Shown here one piece after another: positions 8,193 through 17,449 of a stretch of 64,000 bases of DNA. Position 1 is the first letter of the stretch, and the number at the start of each line of letters is the position of its first letter. The notes under the pieces were generated by a model. That model was not told the DNA's origin. It did not search any database and saw only the letters and a list, made by a program, of their open reading frames with translations. The translations under genes were made by a program, and so were the position numbers. Source of the stretch: Palleronia abyssalis (GTDB taxonomy: Bacteria > Pseudomonadota > Alphaproteobacteria > Rhodobacterales > Rhodobacteraceae); NCBI RefSeq assembly GCF_900302445.1, contig NZ_ONZF01000005.1, positions 1 through 64,000 on the forward strand, given 5' to 3'.

Positions 8193-9020
8193 ATGCAAGA
8201 CCGACCCATCCTCGTCATCGGCGCGACCGGCAAGACCGGCCGCCGCGTCGTCAGCCGCCTCGAAGCGCGCGGCGTCGCCGTCCGCCGCGGGGCGCGCAAT
8301 TCCGCCACCCCGTTCGACTGGGAAGCGCCTGACACTTGGGCCTCGGCCCTGACCGGCGCGCGCGCCGCCTACGTCACCTATTTCCCCGACCTCGCCTTTC
8401 CCGGCGCGGTCGAAAAGCTCGAGTCGCTCTGCGAGACGGCCCGGGATGTCGGGGTAGAACACCTCGTGCTGCTTTCTGGCCGGGGGGAGCATCATGCCCG
8501 TCTGGGCGAGGACGTGGTCCGCACCTCGGGCATGGGCTTCACCATCGTCCGCGCGGCGTGGTTCGCCCAGAACTTTTCGGAAGGCTACCTGCGCGACCCG
8601 ATCCTCGCGGGTGTCTTGCCGATGCCGGGCGGCGACATCGCGGAGCCGATCATCGACATCGACGATATTGCCGACGTCGCGGTCGCCGCTTTGACCGAGA
8701 AGGGTCACAAGGGCCAGCTCTACGAGGTCACGGGCCCGCGCCTGATGACCTTCGCCGACATGGCCGCCACGCTCTCGCAGGCCACGGGTCGCGAGATCCA
8801 ACACCTGCCGATCACCTTCGAAGACTTCCACGCGAACGTCGCCCAAGCCGGCGGAGAGTTCGTCGCCGACGTCTTTACCGGCATTGCGCGGGAGACGCTG
8901 GACGGCCGGAACGCGTACACCACCGACGGCGTGATGCGGGCTATCGGACGCCCGCCCCGCGACTTCGCCGACTTCGCGCACGCCGCGGCCCGCGTCGGAG
9001 CGTGGACGAGCGCCGCCTGA
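8193..9020 (+). CDS. NmrA-type NAD(P)-binding oxidoreductase or regulator
   Basis: A 275-residue protein of the atypical short-chain dehydrogenase (NmrA/HSCARG) group. The N-terminal Rossmann motif ILVIGATGKTGRRVVSRLEA binds NAD(P). The centre has the family block VEHLVLLSGRGEHHARLGED, FTIVRAAWFAQNFSEGYL and PIIDIDDIADVAVAALTEKG. The catalytic Tyr-Lys of classical SDRs is absent, as usual in this group. Such proteins act as quinone or nucleotide-sensing reductases; the exact role is unknown. It is followed after 25 bases by a DUF4345 membrane protein, so an operon is likely. Confidence 0.82.
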   Translation: MQDRPILVIGATGKTGRRVVSRLEARGVAVRRGARNSATPFDWEAPDTWASALTGARAAYVTYFPDLAFPGAVEKLESLCETARDVGVEHLVLLSGRGEHHARLGEDVVRTSGMGFTIVRAAWFAQNFSEGYLRDPILAGVLPMPGGDIAEPIIDIDDIADVAVAALTEKGHKGQLYEVTGPRLMTFADMAATLSQATGREIQHLPITFEDFHANVAQAGGEFVADVFTGIARETLDGRNAYTTDGVMRAIGRPPRDFADFAHAAARVGAWTSAA

Positions 9021-9045
9021 TCACCGCCAGGGAAAGGAATTCGAC

Positions 9046-9474
9046 ATGCGCACCAGAATTCTCGAGAAAATCGCGCTCGGCGTTTCAGGCTTCACGGCTC
9101 TGTCCATCGGCAGCTTCATCGTCACCGTGCCGCATGCGTTCTACGCAGGCTACGGCATCGCGCTCGGCCCGGATGCATCTCTTCTCAGCGAGCTTCGCGC
9201 ACTCGGCGCCGGCCTTGCCGCCTCCGGCATTCTCATTCTGCTCGGCCTCTGGCGACGCGCGTTCCGGCCTGTTTCGATCGCCGTTGCCCTCACTGTTTTC
9301 CTTGCCTTTCCGGCTGGGCGACTGATCGGGCTGGCCCTTGACGGCATTCCGTCCGGTAGCGTGATTGCGGCCCTCGCAATCGAGATCGCAATCGCCGCGC
9401 TTCTCCTCGCCGCGTTCCGACGGCCGCTGTTGGAGTCGGCCGCGTCGAACCCAGCCGCGCGTCCCGCACACTGA
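9046..9474 (+). CDS. DUF4345 integral membrane protein
   Basis: A 142-residue protein with four predicted membrane helices (roughly residues 10-30, 45-65, 72-95 and 100-125), including LGAGLAASGILILLGLWRRA and VALTVFLAFPAGRLIGLALD. The pattern and length match DUF4345, a family of unknown function often found near oxidoreductases. GGAAAGGA precedes the ATG. It sits between the NmrA-type gene and a DUF1772 membrane protein, suggesting a small co-transcribed set. Confidence 0.8.
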   Translation: MRTRILEKIALGVSGFTALSIGSFIVTVPHAFYAGYGIALGPDASLLSELRALGAGLAASGILILLGLWRRAFRPVSIAVALTVFLAFPAGRLIGLALDGIPSGSVIAALAIEIAIAALLLAAFRRPLLESAASNPAARPAH

Positions 9475-9534
9475 CCATGCACGCGGCGCGGCCCACGCCG
9501 CCGCGCCGCCCCTAACGCCAAAGGAACCCGCCCG

Positions 9535-10038
9535 ATGTCACCTCTCGTCTTCTACCTCGCTCACGCCACCGTTCTCGGCTATGCTCTGGTCGGTGGTGTC
9601 TTCCTCGCCTTCTCCGACTTCATCATGCGCGCCCTGTCGCTCACCAGTGGCCAAGGCGGCGCCGAGGCCATGCAGGTGATCAACCGCGAGGTTTTCCGCT
9701 GGGTCTTCATGACCCTCTTCCTCGGCTTGGCGGCTGTGTCGCTCGTGTTGGTCGTCCATGCCGCGTTCTGGCTCGATGGCGCTTTGGCCATGGCGATTGC
9801 CGCGGCCGGCATCGTCTACCTGCTCGGCTGCTTCGCGGTCACGGTCGTTTTCAATGTGCCGATGAACGAGGCGCTGGCCGGGATGGACCCGACTCAAGAT
9901 GCGACGCGGAGCTATTGGACGGGTACGTACCTGCCACGCTGGACGTTCTGGAACACGGTCCGGACCATCGCATGCGGCCTAGCGGCAACGCTGCTGCTCT
10001 TTGGGCTGACGGCACTGTCCCGGGCGCAGCCTACGTGA
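9535..10038 (+). CDS. DUF1772 (anthrone oxygenase-like) membrane protein
   Basis: A 167-residue protein with four membrane helices. It has the DUF1772 hallmarks: FLAFSDFIMRALS near the N-terminus, an internal VTVVFNVPMNEALAGMD and the aromatic-rich YWTGTYLPRWTFWNTVRTI before the last helix. The conserved Asn and Trp residues of this family are proposed active-site residues in fungal anthrone oxygenases, but bacterial members have no proven reaction. It is the last plus-strand gene of the accessory block. Confidence 0.82.
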   Translation: MSPLVFYLAHATVLGYALVGGVFLAFSDFIMRALSLTSGQGGAEAMQVINREVFRWVFMTLFLGLAAVSLVLVVHAAFWLDGALAMAIAAAGIVYLLGCFAVTVVFNVPMNEALAGMDPTQDATRSYWTGTYLPRWTFWNTVRTIACGLAATLLLFGLTALSRAQPT

Positions 10039-10118
10039 CGAGTGGGGGCAAGATCTGGGTCGGCAACGGCTGGAAGATGCGGTTGTAAAGCAACCCAAAG
10101 TCCCAGTGCGAAGGGACG

Positions 10119-10799
10119 TCATGCGGCGGTCTTCGTTGCAATAGAGGTCTCGCCGCCGCGGAGAAGCACAACTCCTGCAGCGCCGAACCACGCGATGGCG
10201 CCAAGGCCAAAGACGGCGCCGGCGATCTCTCCAAGCGGCGGCAGGATGGTCACGAGCCCCGCGGCCCCGCTGATCGCTCCGATCCCGACGGTGGCGCGAC
10301 CGAAGAGGCCGGTCGAAAGGCCCGCGACGCTGACCGCCAAGATCCACGCGCCTCCGGCGATTTCATTACCGCTGCCGAGGCCCAGTTCGACCGCGTGAAG
10401 CGTCTGCCACAGGGCGGCTGCGGCATCCGGATCGGCGGCAAGAGCGTGGGCCCGTTCGACGGCGACATTGGCGATCATCCCGGCGCCGAGGACGAGGGTG
10501 GCCCAGATCAGGCCGATCGCCCCGGTCAGGGCGGCGGCGTCGGGCCGTGATCGCGCGATCTGCTGGCGGAGCGCGACGACAAAAACAACCAGTGCCAGCG
10601 CGTTCACGACGTAGACCGTGGTATTCCAGGAGATCAGCAGGCCCGGACGCTCGGAGATGACGGCCGCGATGGCGGCGGCGTCGATCTCGTCCGGCCCAAA
10701 GCCCAGCGGGGCGAGTACGGTGAGCAGCAGCGCAAAGCCCACAAGGTAGGTTGCCGCACAGGTCAGCGCGGCGAGGTCGCTGGCGTTGCGAAGGGTCAT
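10119..10799 (-). CDS. Multi-spanning membrane protein of unknown function
   Basis: A 226-residue protein with about six hydrophobic helices, for example LTCAATYLVGFALLLTVLAP, TVYVVNALALVVFVVALRQQ and FGLGAIAWFGAAGVVLLRGG. It resembles DUF4386-type proteins, but I am not certain of the family. Its ATG overlaps the stop of the upstream reductase gene by four bases (ATGA at 10796-10799), so translation is probably coupled. It is the last gene of a minus-strand set whose first two members are frameshifted. Confidence 0.72.
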   Translation of the reverse strand: MTLRNASDLAALTCAATYLVGFALLLTVLAPLGFGPDEIDAAAIAAVISERPGLLISWNTTVYVVNALALVVFVVALRQQIARSRPDAAALTGAIGLIWATLVLGAGMIANVAVERAHALAADPDAAAALWQTLHAVELGLGSGNEIAGGAWILAVSVAGLSTGLFGRATVGIGAISGAAGLVTILPPLGEIAGAVFGLGAIAWFGAAGVVLLRGGETSIATKTAA

Positions 10800-11659
10800 G
10801 AGCGGGGTCCTTGCGGTATTGCGCCGTCGCGGCGGCGAAGGGGTGCGAAGTGGTCGGCCAGATGCCGTGTTCCGAACCGGGGCGCGACCATGTCGAGTCC
10901 AAGCGCGGTCAGGAAAAAGCGCGCGGGGCCGCTCAACCGGCGCGGCAGGATCGGCAGGACGCCCAGCGCGGTCCGGCGCAGGGTGTCCGGCAGGTGGGTG
11001 ATGCGCGGCTTGGCCCCGAGGGCGGCGAAGGCGGCGCGGGCGATCTCGTCCTGCGTCATCACGTCGGGCCCGCCGATCTCCACCCAGCCTCTTTCGGCGT
11101 CCGTTGCGTCTGCGATGGCCGTCGCCAGGTCGGCGCCGTGGATTGGGTTGAGGCGTTGCGAGCCGTCCCCGAACAGCCAAACCCGGCCGCGTCGCGCCAT
11201 CGCCAGAATCTCGCCCATGTCGGAAAAGTATCCGGTCGGCGCGATCACCGTGGCGGGCATGTCGGAGGCACGGAGCGCCCACGAAGGCGAACTTGGCCGC
11301 GACGAGCGGCACGCCCGTCATAGCGTCTGCGTTCAGGACATGAACATAGGCAAAGCGGCCTACGCCCGCAGCCTCCGCCTCGCGCAGCAGGTTGAACTTG
11401 GCCTGATAGTCGACGTCCCGGTAGCCAACCCGTCGGCCTGCCGCGTGATGCCGAGCGAGGAGACGACGAGCTCCGTGCCGTCAATGATCCCCTTGAGCGT
11501 ATCGGGCCGCGTGGCCTCGGCCTCGACCGTCAGATCGGCAAGGGTCCCGGCCCGCCGGGCGTCGCGAACAAGGGCCGTGACGTGGTGCCCGCGCCGGGCG
11601 TATTCCGCGCAAAGGAAGCGCCCGAGATAGCCGGTCGCACCGGCGACGAGAACGTTCAT
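10796..11659 (-). pseudogene. NAD(P)-binding SDR-family reductase, two single-base frameshifts
   Basis: An atypical SDR protein that would be about 286 residues. It starts at ATG 11659 with the Rossmann motif VLVAGATGYLGRFLCAEYAR and reads to RQADGL. One base appears missing near 11425, after which the sequence continues in another frame (GYRDVDYQAKFNLLREAEAA). One extra base near 11292 then restores the frame into ALRASDMPATVIAPTGYFSD and the C-terminus. Both sites lie in G or C runs, so sequencing error is a fair alternative to true decay. The gene overlaps the downstream membrane gene by ATGA. Confidence 0.8.
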
Positions 11660-11675
11660 GGATCGACTCCGGGGT

Positions 11676-12043
11676 TCAGGACAGGCCCACGCCGAGCGCG
11701 GCGGTGGCCATGGAAAGGAGGACTGGCGTCCAGAGCAGGCGCTCTGGGCGCGCGGGCTCGCGGCATTCGCGGCAAGGGACAGCAGGGTGAGTGCCACTGC
11801 GGGCCAGAACAGCGCTGTTAGCGAGAGGACGCCAATGCCATCCCGGGCGAGCACCGCGCCGGCCATGGTTCCGAGCAGCGCGGCCTGAACTCGCGCCAGC
11901 GCCCGCCACACGGGGGGCAAGCGGCCGGGAAAGCGGCCGCCGACCGTGAACCGACCGAGCGGAGCGCCGGCGGCGTTTGCCAAGTGCATCAGCACCGGCA
12001 ACGCCGCCAGTCCGGCATAGGCGAAGGCAAGGGCCTGGGTCAT
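11676..12043 (-). pseudogene. Small membrane protein, one frameshift
   Basis: From ATG 12043 a protein with helices at the start (ALAFAYAGLAALPVLMHLAN) and centre (VQAALLGTMAGAVLARDGIG, SLTALFWPAVALTLLSLAAN) reads to NAASP. One base seems missing near 11760, since the expected continuation RPERLLWTPVLLSMATAALG runs in the next frame to a stop at 11676. Intact it would be about 122 residues with four membrane helices. The family is not recognised. It is the first gene of a minus-strand trio with the SDR reductase and the membrane protein at 10119. A GAGGGG ribosome site lies upstream. Confidence 0.65.
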
Positions 12044-12056
12044 CCGCCGCCCCTCA

Positions 12057-12731
12057 TCACCGCCGCAAGCGCGCCTGAAGGAAACGCCGCGGCGCGCGCG
12101 CTCTCCCCTCCGCGAGGCCGATATCGCCCCAGAGGCGTCGCGGCGGATAGGAGCTCCGCCATGAGGGCTGGCGCGGCCCTCCGGTCAGAAGGTGATGCAG
12201 ACCGGCCATGCGGGTGTGGATGTCGTGCCTTGCGCCCTGCCGCTCGACCTGTGTCAGCCGTTGCGTGAGAAAACGGCGCAGGACCACTTGCCTTGCCATC
12301 TTGAGCCGCGTTCTCGCGGCGGTGCGATCCTTGATCAGGCCTCGGCGGAACACCAGTAAATCGCGTAGATCTGCAACGACTTCAGGCTGTGCCACCGTCG
12401 GTTCGAGCTGCAGGGTAGCCCCCATCCTGGCCAGCATCTCGGCGTCGAGTCGGTCTGTCTTGGCAACACGCCCGATCGCTTCCGCGAACCGTCGTGCCTG
12501 TCGGGGATTGACCTTCGCGAAGGCCAGTCCCCGGCGCGACAAATGACGCTCGAGTTCCCGATGATATGCGCCGGACGCTTCGAAGACGATGACCGCAATA
12601 TCATCCGACGCCCACTGCTCAGGCGCGGCCAAGCCAGCGGCATCATTCGGAAACTGCCGGTACTCATTTATCAGTGAGCAATACGCAACGAGCATGGCCT
12701 TGGAAACGTCGACGCCGATTGCATCCTGCAT
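12057..12731 (-). pseudogene. IS110-family transposase, C-terminally truncated
   Basis: From ATG 12731 the protein matches the N-terminal DEDD (RuvC-like) domain of IS110 recombinases: DAIGVDVSKAMLVAY with the first Asp, VIVFEASGAYHRELERHL with the Glu, FAKVNPRQARRFAEAIG, and AKTDRLDAEMLARMG with the paired Asp residues. The coiled-coil linker follows (RLKMARQVVLRRFLTQRLTQ). After about 12240 homology stops, and the C-terminal Transposase_20 domain with its catalytic Ser is missing. The frame stays open to 12057 through unrelated sequence that leads into the adjacent membrane gene. It cannot be active by itself. Confidence 0.85.
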
Positions 12732-12905
12732 GGAGTATCTCCCACCTCGTCTTGTCATGCGGGCCGGCAGCCCAGGTATCCGTTCAGGTTCGAAGACAAA
12801 GCGGGGGCAACCATACTCGGCAACGGTCCCTGACGACCAAGAGGGGTACGATCCATCCCCCGCCACCACGCCGATTTGCGCGATCTGCGTGGTGGCTCCC
12901 ATCAT
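12732..12905 (-). other. IS110 upstream non-coding end, candidate bridge RNA region
   Basis: The 170 bases upstream of the IS110 start codon contain a perfect 10-bp inverted repeat, GCCACCACGC (12862-12871) and GCGTGGTGGC (12887-12896), with a 15-base loop. In IS110-group elements this end encodes the structured bridge RNA that guides target and donor choice. The assignment here rests on position and this hairpin only; no expression or guide pairing is shown. Confidence 0.4.
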
Positions 12906-12949
12906 GCAACAAGAGCTGAGACATCAATAAGACAAGAGGGCACTATCAC

Positions 12950-13657
12950 ATGAAGGCGGCACGCTTCCCTGCCTACAAGGATCTCTTCGACTTCGCCGGT
13001 CGTCCAGAAGGGCGCCATCGGTTCGAGCCTGATGGACGACGAAATCAACGAGGCCGCGGTGCGGGCGCTCCATCGCGTGCCGCGTTCATGCAAGGGGCAA
13101 AGAACGTCTGTGCTGATCGGTGGGCCGGGCACTGGCAAGACCCACGTCGCGGTCGTGCTGGAAGCACGCCTCCGGCGTGACCCTCGGCGTTCAGGCTGTC
13201 GAGCATCACCGGCGAAAGGTCCGCTTCCTTTCCACCATCGAGTTAGTCAACACGCTCGAGCAGGAAAAGGCCAGAGGCAAGGCAGGGCAGATCGCCGAGG
13301 CCCTTACCAAGCTCGACCTGGTGATCCTGCCCTCCCGTCAGCATGCCTTGGATGCGCCTGCCGGGTAATAGACGAGTTGGGCTACCTGCCGTTCAGCGCC
13401 CCGGGCGGCGCGCTGCTCTTCCATCCGGCTCGAGCAAGCTCTACGAGCGCACCAGTGTCGTCATCACCACCAATCTCAGCTTCAGCGAATGGGCCACGGT
13501 CTTTGGCGACGCCAAGATGATCACCGCCTTACTCGACCGCCTGACCCACCGCCGCCACATCCTTGAGGCCGGAAACGACAGCTTCCGCTTCAAAGCCAGC
13601 TCAGCAGCCGCAGCCCGGAAAAAGAAGGAGACAAACCCGCCCGTGACCCCTGCATAA
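12950..13657 (+). pseudogene. istB: IS21-family IstB helper ATPase, heavily frameshifted
   Basis: Pieces of an IstB-type ATPase run through all three plus frames: KAARFPAYKDLFDFA, DDEINEAAVRALHR, the Walker A box [63 protein letters not shown] (Walker B) and [20 protein letters not shown] through to the stop at 13657. The 5' end is missing at the edge of the IS110 remnant. Disruptions include an insert of about 37 bases after DFA, small indels around Walker A, a duplication-like insert of about 25 bases before GVQAVEHH, a 41-base hairpin insert at 13330-13370 and a 2-base indel near 13432. No IstA partner is present. Confidence 0.88.
13330..13370 (+). repeat. 41-base hairpin insert in istB (palindromic element copy 1)
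   Basis: These 41 bases split the codons for LVIL and DELGYLPF. Removing them exactly rejoins the Walker B region in frame. The insert starts CCCTCCCGTCAG, has a hairpin-like centre (GCATGCC, then GGATGC) and carries CGCCTGCCGGG near its end. It aligns without gaps to the insert at 22831-22871 read on the minus strand, with 28 of 41 positions the same. Both are in the sense direction of their host gene. Confidence 0.75.
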
Positions 13658-14408
13658 CCCGAAATCCATAGTTAGACGTGGCTCACTTCTCGATGGAAAA
13701 CCCGGCTCAGCTCTGGGTGAAAATCGACAGATCCACGGGTCCGAAATTTCAGGGGAGCCGTTCCCCGAAAGGACGCCACAAGATGCTGTTTTATTCCGAA
13801 AAAGAATCGATATATTGATTTATTTACCTTTCTGCGGCATGTGAGACCTTCAGGTGATGCTGGTAAGTCGGTCGCCGGCCTTTGCCCCGCACGGCTTGGT
13901 CAAGCACCGCCTCAGCTGACGGCCAGGTGCTACCCGAGCTGGCTCTCTAGCGGTCGGCCCTCTGCCGCCGTTCACCGCTCCCATGTTAACCTAAGGTGCG
14001 GCCCGCCAAACCGGCCATTCATGCACCGTTCAGCAATTCTCAGACACGAAACTTAACCAGTTTGACGAGGCTAGTTTAGTTTCCTACCGCTAATGTAATT
14101 GTGAAGAAGGGAGCGCTCTTCGTTTCTCATACTGGTTGTGGGCCAAAGGCGGATATGTATTACGCTTTTGGGGGAGTCCCTGCTCGCAAGAAGTCGCTGA
14201 ACCCGGAAAAGCTGCTGAAAGCCTTGACAGCAACTTTGAAACCGTCGTTTCTTCAGTGATATTACCTAAGGTAACAGAGGCAAATGGTCGTTTTTTCTTG
14301 ATCAATATTGCGCATAAGCTCGGGCGAGCCTGCTTACGGAATTGAGACAGCCGTTCTCGTTGTTTTTCCAACGCATTAGCTGGCAGGAGCTACGGCCAGG
14401 AGGTCTGG
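13658..14408. other. Gene-free stretch after istB remnant
   Basis: About 750 bases. The first hundred (GTGGCTCACTTCTCGATGGA and onward) look like the non-coding right end of the IS21 element. At 13992-14008 there is a 17-base motif that recurs at 17894-17910 with one change. The remainder is AT-richer than its surroundings and holds no gene I can support; it presumably carries the promoter of the sensor kinase. Confidence 0.5.
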
Positions 14409-16217
14409 ATGAGGACGAAAACAATCGAGCTTTCGTTCGCCGATGCCTATCCCGGGTTGGGTAGCTACGTCTGGCGTCCGGCAGACGGTCGTCTCGACTG
14501 GTCGCCAGGATTGGCCAGAATATACGGCCGTGGGGTCGCGCCAAGCACGGAGGCGGAATTCATGTCATGCCTTCACCCTGACGACCGGCTACGGGTTGAA
14601 GGAGAGACCGAATCGTTTCTCACGGGCAGCGCGTCAACTTACTCGCATAGTTTCCGCATCCTGCGTCCTGACGGTGAAGTCCGCTGGCTCGTCGATCGCG
14701 CTTGGATCGAGCGTGACGCGCAGGGCCGCGTAAAGGCGATTCACGGCGTAAACATAGACGTGACCGAATCCCGTCATCTCGACCGCGTCATGCCCTATGG
14801 CGATGAGCACGATGTCGAATTGCGCGCAGGCCAATCTCCGCGCAACTACTCCGACTGGGCGCATCTCGAGATCGGTGCACGCACCGGCGGCATCGCGCTC
14901 GCTACCATTGACTATCGTGCGGGCACCTTCGTTCTGAGCGCGGCCGCGGCGCGGCTCTTCGGCCTCGGCGACGCCGAGATGACCGTCTCCCGGGAAGCCA
15001 TTCACGCGACCTTCCATCCCGATGACCGCGGTCGCGTAGAGAGCGAGACCCGCGCCGCGATTAACCCCAGTTCCGGAGGTCGGCTTTCTACAGAGCACAG
15101 AATCTTGCGACCGGACGGTTCGGTTCGCTGGGTACGGGTCCAGAAGAGAATTGATTTCGAGAGCCGCGACGGTCAGCGGCATCCTGATCGCGGCATCCTG
15201 GCGGCGGTGGATATCTCCGAGCAAAAGCGCGCCGAGACCGAATTGCAGGAGAGTGAAGAGCGGCTCGCGCTCGCGCAGGAGGTTGCGGCGATTGGCGTCT
15301 GGGATCTTAACCTGAATGAGAATTCTGCCGTCTGGACTGACAAGCTCTACGACTTGCTGCAAATTGAGCGGGGCACACCGCCGTCCGTGGACCTATTCTA
15401 CCAATATGTTCATCCTGAGGACATTGGCGCGCTGCGACAGGCACTTCAGACCTCGATTGATCAGCGGCTTGAGTTTCATGCGGAGTTCCGGATCGTGCGA
15501 CCCGATGGAAAGGTGCGCTATTTCCTTGGCCGGGGACGCGTCGTGGAGGAGGTAGAGGGCCACCCCGTGCGGATGATTGGAGTCAACTACGACATTACTG
15601 AGCGCAAGGAGCAGGCGGCGCACACAGAATTCCTCCTGGAAGAAGTCAACCACCGGGCCAAGAATATGATCTCTCTGATCGGCGTCATCGCCAAGCGCAC
15701 TGCCGAGTCCGGGATCGAAGGTTTTACGGAGCGGTTCTCGATGCGCCTCTCAGCCCTCGCGGCAAACCAGGACTTGCTGGTGAGCGCAGAGTGGAAAACC
15801 GTCGATCTGGAGGATCTGGTTCGTGCGCAGTTGGCGCATTTCAAAGACCTTCTGGACCGCCGCATCTTGATCGAGGGGCCAGCCCTGTCCCTCTCTCCGG
15901 CGGCGGCTGAAAGGTTCGGTATGGCGCTGAACGAACTGGCAACCAACGCCGCGAAATATGGGGCTCTGTCGCGATCCGAAGGGGTCGTGCAGATTACTTG
16001 GCGGATTGAAACAGACGGGGAGGCGCCATGTCTTGTTGTCGTGTGGCAGGAGGCGGGCGGCCCATCAGTGAATTCTCCGACCCGCAAGGGTTTTGGTAGT
16101 CTTGTCTCCGGGTCGATCCTCGAGGCGGCCTTGAATGGCAAGGTCGAGGCCAATTACGCTGAAGACGGCTTGCGCTGGACGATGCGCTGTCTACTCGATC
16201 ACATCGCAAACGGCTGA
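14409..16217 (+). CDS. PAS-domain sensor histidine kinase, HWE/HisKA_2 type
   Basis: A 602-residue soluble sensor kinase with three PAS/PAC repeats: about residues 15-120 (FRILRPDGEVRWLVDRAWIE), 150-280 (HRILRPDGSVRWVRVQKRID) and 290-405 (FRIVRPDGKVRYFLGRGRVV). The transmitter starts with LLEEVNHRAKNMISLIGVIA, His415 being the phospho-acceptor, followed by the N box MALNELATNAAKYGALS. A WQE at residues 546-548 fits the HWE subfamily. There is no membrane segment, so it senses a cytoplasmic cue such as redox or light; the PAS cofactor cannot be read from sequence. No response regulator is adjacent. It is intact although flanked on both sides by decayed insertion elements. Confidence 0.9.
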   Translation: MRTKTIELSFADAYPGLGSYVWRPADGRLDWSPGLARIYGRGVAPSTEAEFMSCLHPDDRLRVEGETESFLTGSASTYSHSFRILRPDGEVRWLVDRAWIERDAQGRVKAIHGVNIDVTESRHLDRVMPYGDEHDVELRAGQSPRNYSDWAHLEIGARTGGIALATIDYRAGTFVLSAAAARLFGLGDAEMTVSREAIHATFHPDDRGRVESETRAAINPSSGGRLSTEHRILRPDGSVRWVRVQKRIDFESRDGQRHPDRGILAAVDISEQKRAETELQESEERLALAQEVAAIGVWDLNLNENSAVWTDKLYDLLQIERGTPPSVDLFYQYVHPEDIGALRQALQTSIDQRLEFHAEFRIVRPDGKVRYFLGRGRVVEEVEGHPVRMIGVNYDITERKEQAAHTEFLLEEVNHRAKNMISLIGVIAKRTAESGIEGFTERFSMRLSALAANQDLLVSAEWKTVDLEDLVRAQLAHFKDLLDRRILIEGPALSLSPAAAERFGMALNELATNAAKYGALSRSEGVVQITWRIETDGEAPCLVVVWQEAGGPSVNSPTRKGFGSLVSGSILEAALNGKVEANYAEDGLRWTMRCLLDHIANG

Positions 16218-16471
16218 ACAGGTCGTCAGCTGCGGCAAACGGACGTCATCCATTCATCTAATGAAGAGGACCCAGTGCTCGTCACGCGACGAGTTCCGCG
16301 CAAAACGATGACAAATATTAGACGATTCTATTCTGCAAAGACACTTGTATGAAAATCTGTTGGCACGCGTCTCGCGTTTCTTGAGGGTCCGTTCTGTATC
16401 ATTGGTTATGATACCGTCGGGGCGGCGGCGGTCACATGATTAGAGCCTATCATCGCCAGTTCTACCAAGCG

Positions 16472-17015
<544 letters not shown>

Positions 17016-17068
17016 AGAAAGCAATCCTTTGAGAGGTTTGCTCTCCGGGCAAGCCGGGGCGGTTCAGT

Positions 17069-17449
17069 CACCTCGAACAGGTTTCGCAGCAGCTCGCTGT
17101 TGCGAAACCGGCCATGGCGGTTCTTCGAGAACGTCGAGTGATCCGGCACGCGGTCGGCGAGGTCGAGGTGGCAGAACCAGCGATACGCCAGGTTCAGATG
17201 CACCTCTTCGCACAACCGTCGCTCCGACCGGATGCCGAAGCAATAGCCGACCAGCAGCATCCGGATCAGGAGCTCGGGATCGACGGACGGACGGCCGGTA
17301 TGGCTGTAGAAATCCGCGAGATGGCCGCGGATGCTCCTCAGATCGACGAATCGGTCGATGGATCGCAGGAGGTGATCTTGAGGGATGTGATCCTCCAGCG
17401 AGAACTTATAGAACAGCGCCGGTTGCGCCTCCTGCCTCGGTCCCATCAT
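17069..17449 (-). pseudogene. IS1182-type (IS5 superfamily) transposase, N-terminal fragment
   Basis: From ATG 17449 the frame encodes MMGPRQEAQPALFYKFSLED, HIPQDHLLRSIDRFVDLRSI, GRPSVDPELLIRMLLVGYCF, GIRSERRLCEEVHLNLAYRW and DHSTFSKNRHGRFRNSELLR, the conserved N-terminal half (DUF772) of IS1182-type transposases. It breaks off at NLFEVT where the IS3 element begins. The catalytic DDE part is not found on the far side of the IS3 remnant. Upstream sequence (GTTGAACAACTCGGC on the minus strand near 17515) probably belongs to the element's end. Confidence 0.85.

Noticed and set aside
13003-13220. A duplication-like insert of about 25 bases near the istB Walker A region as another palindromic element
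   Set aside because: It contains GGCGT twice in tandem context and is better explained by a local duplication in decaying sequence.
13330-13370. Programmed ribosomal bypassing across the 41-base inserts
   Set aside because: Bypass elements need matching take-off and landing codons. The codon before the insert (CTG in istB, CGC in IS256) is not repeated at the end of the insert, and the hosts carry other disabling mutations, so translation across them is not supported.
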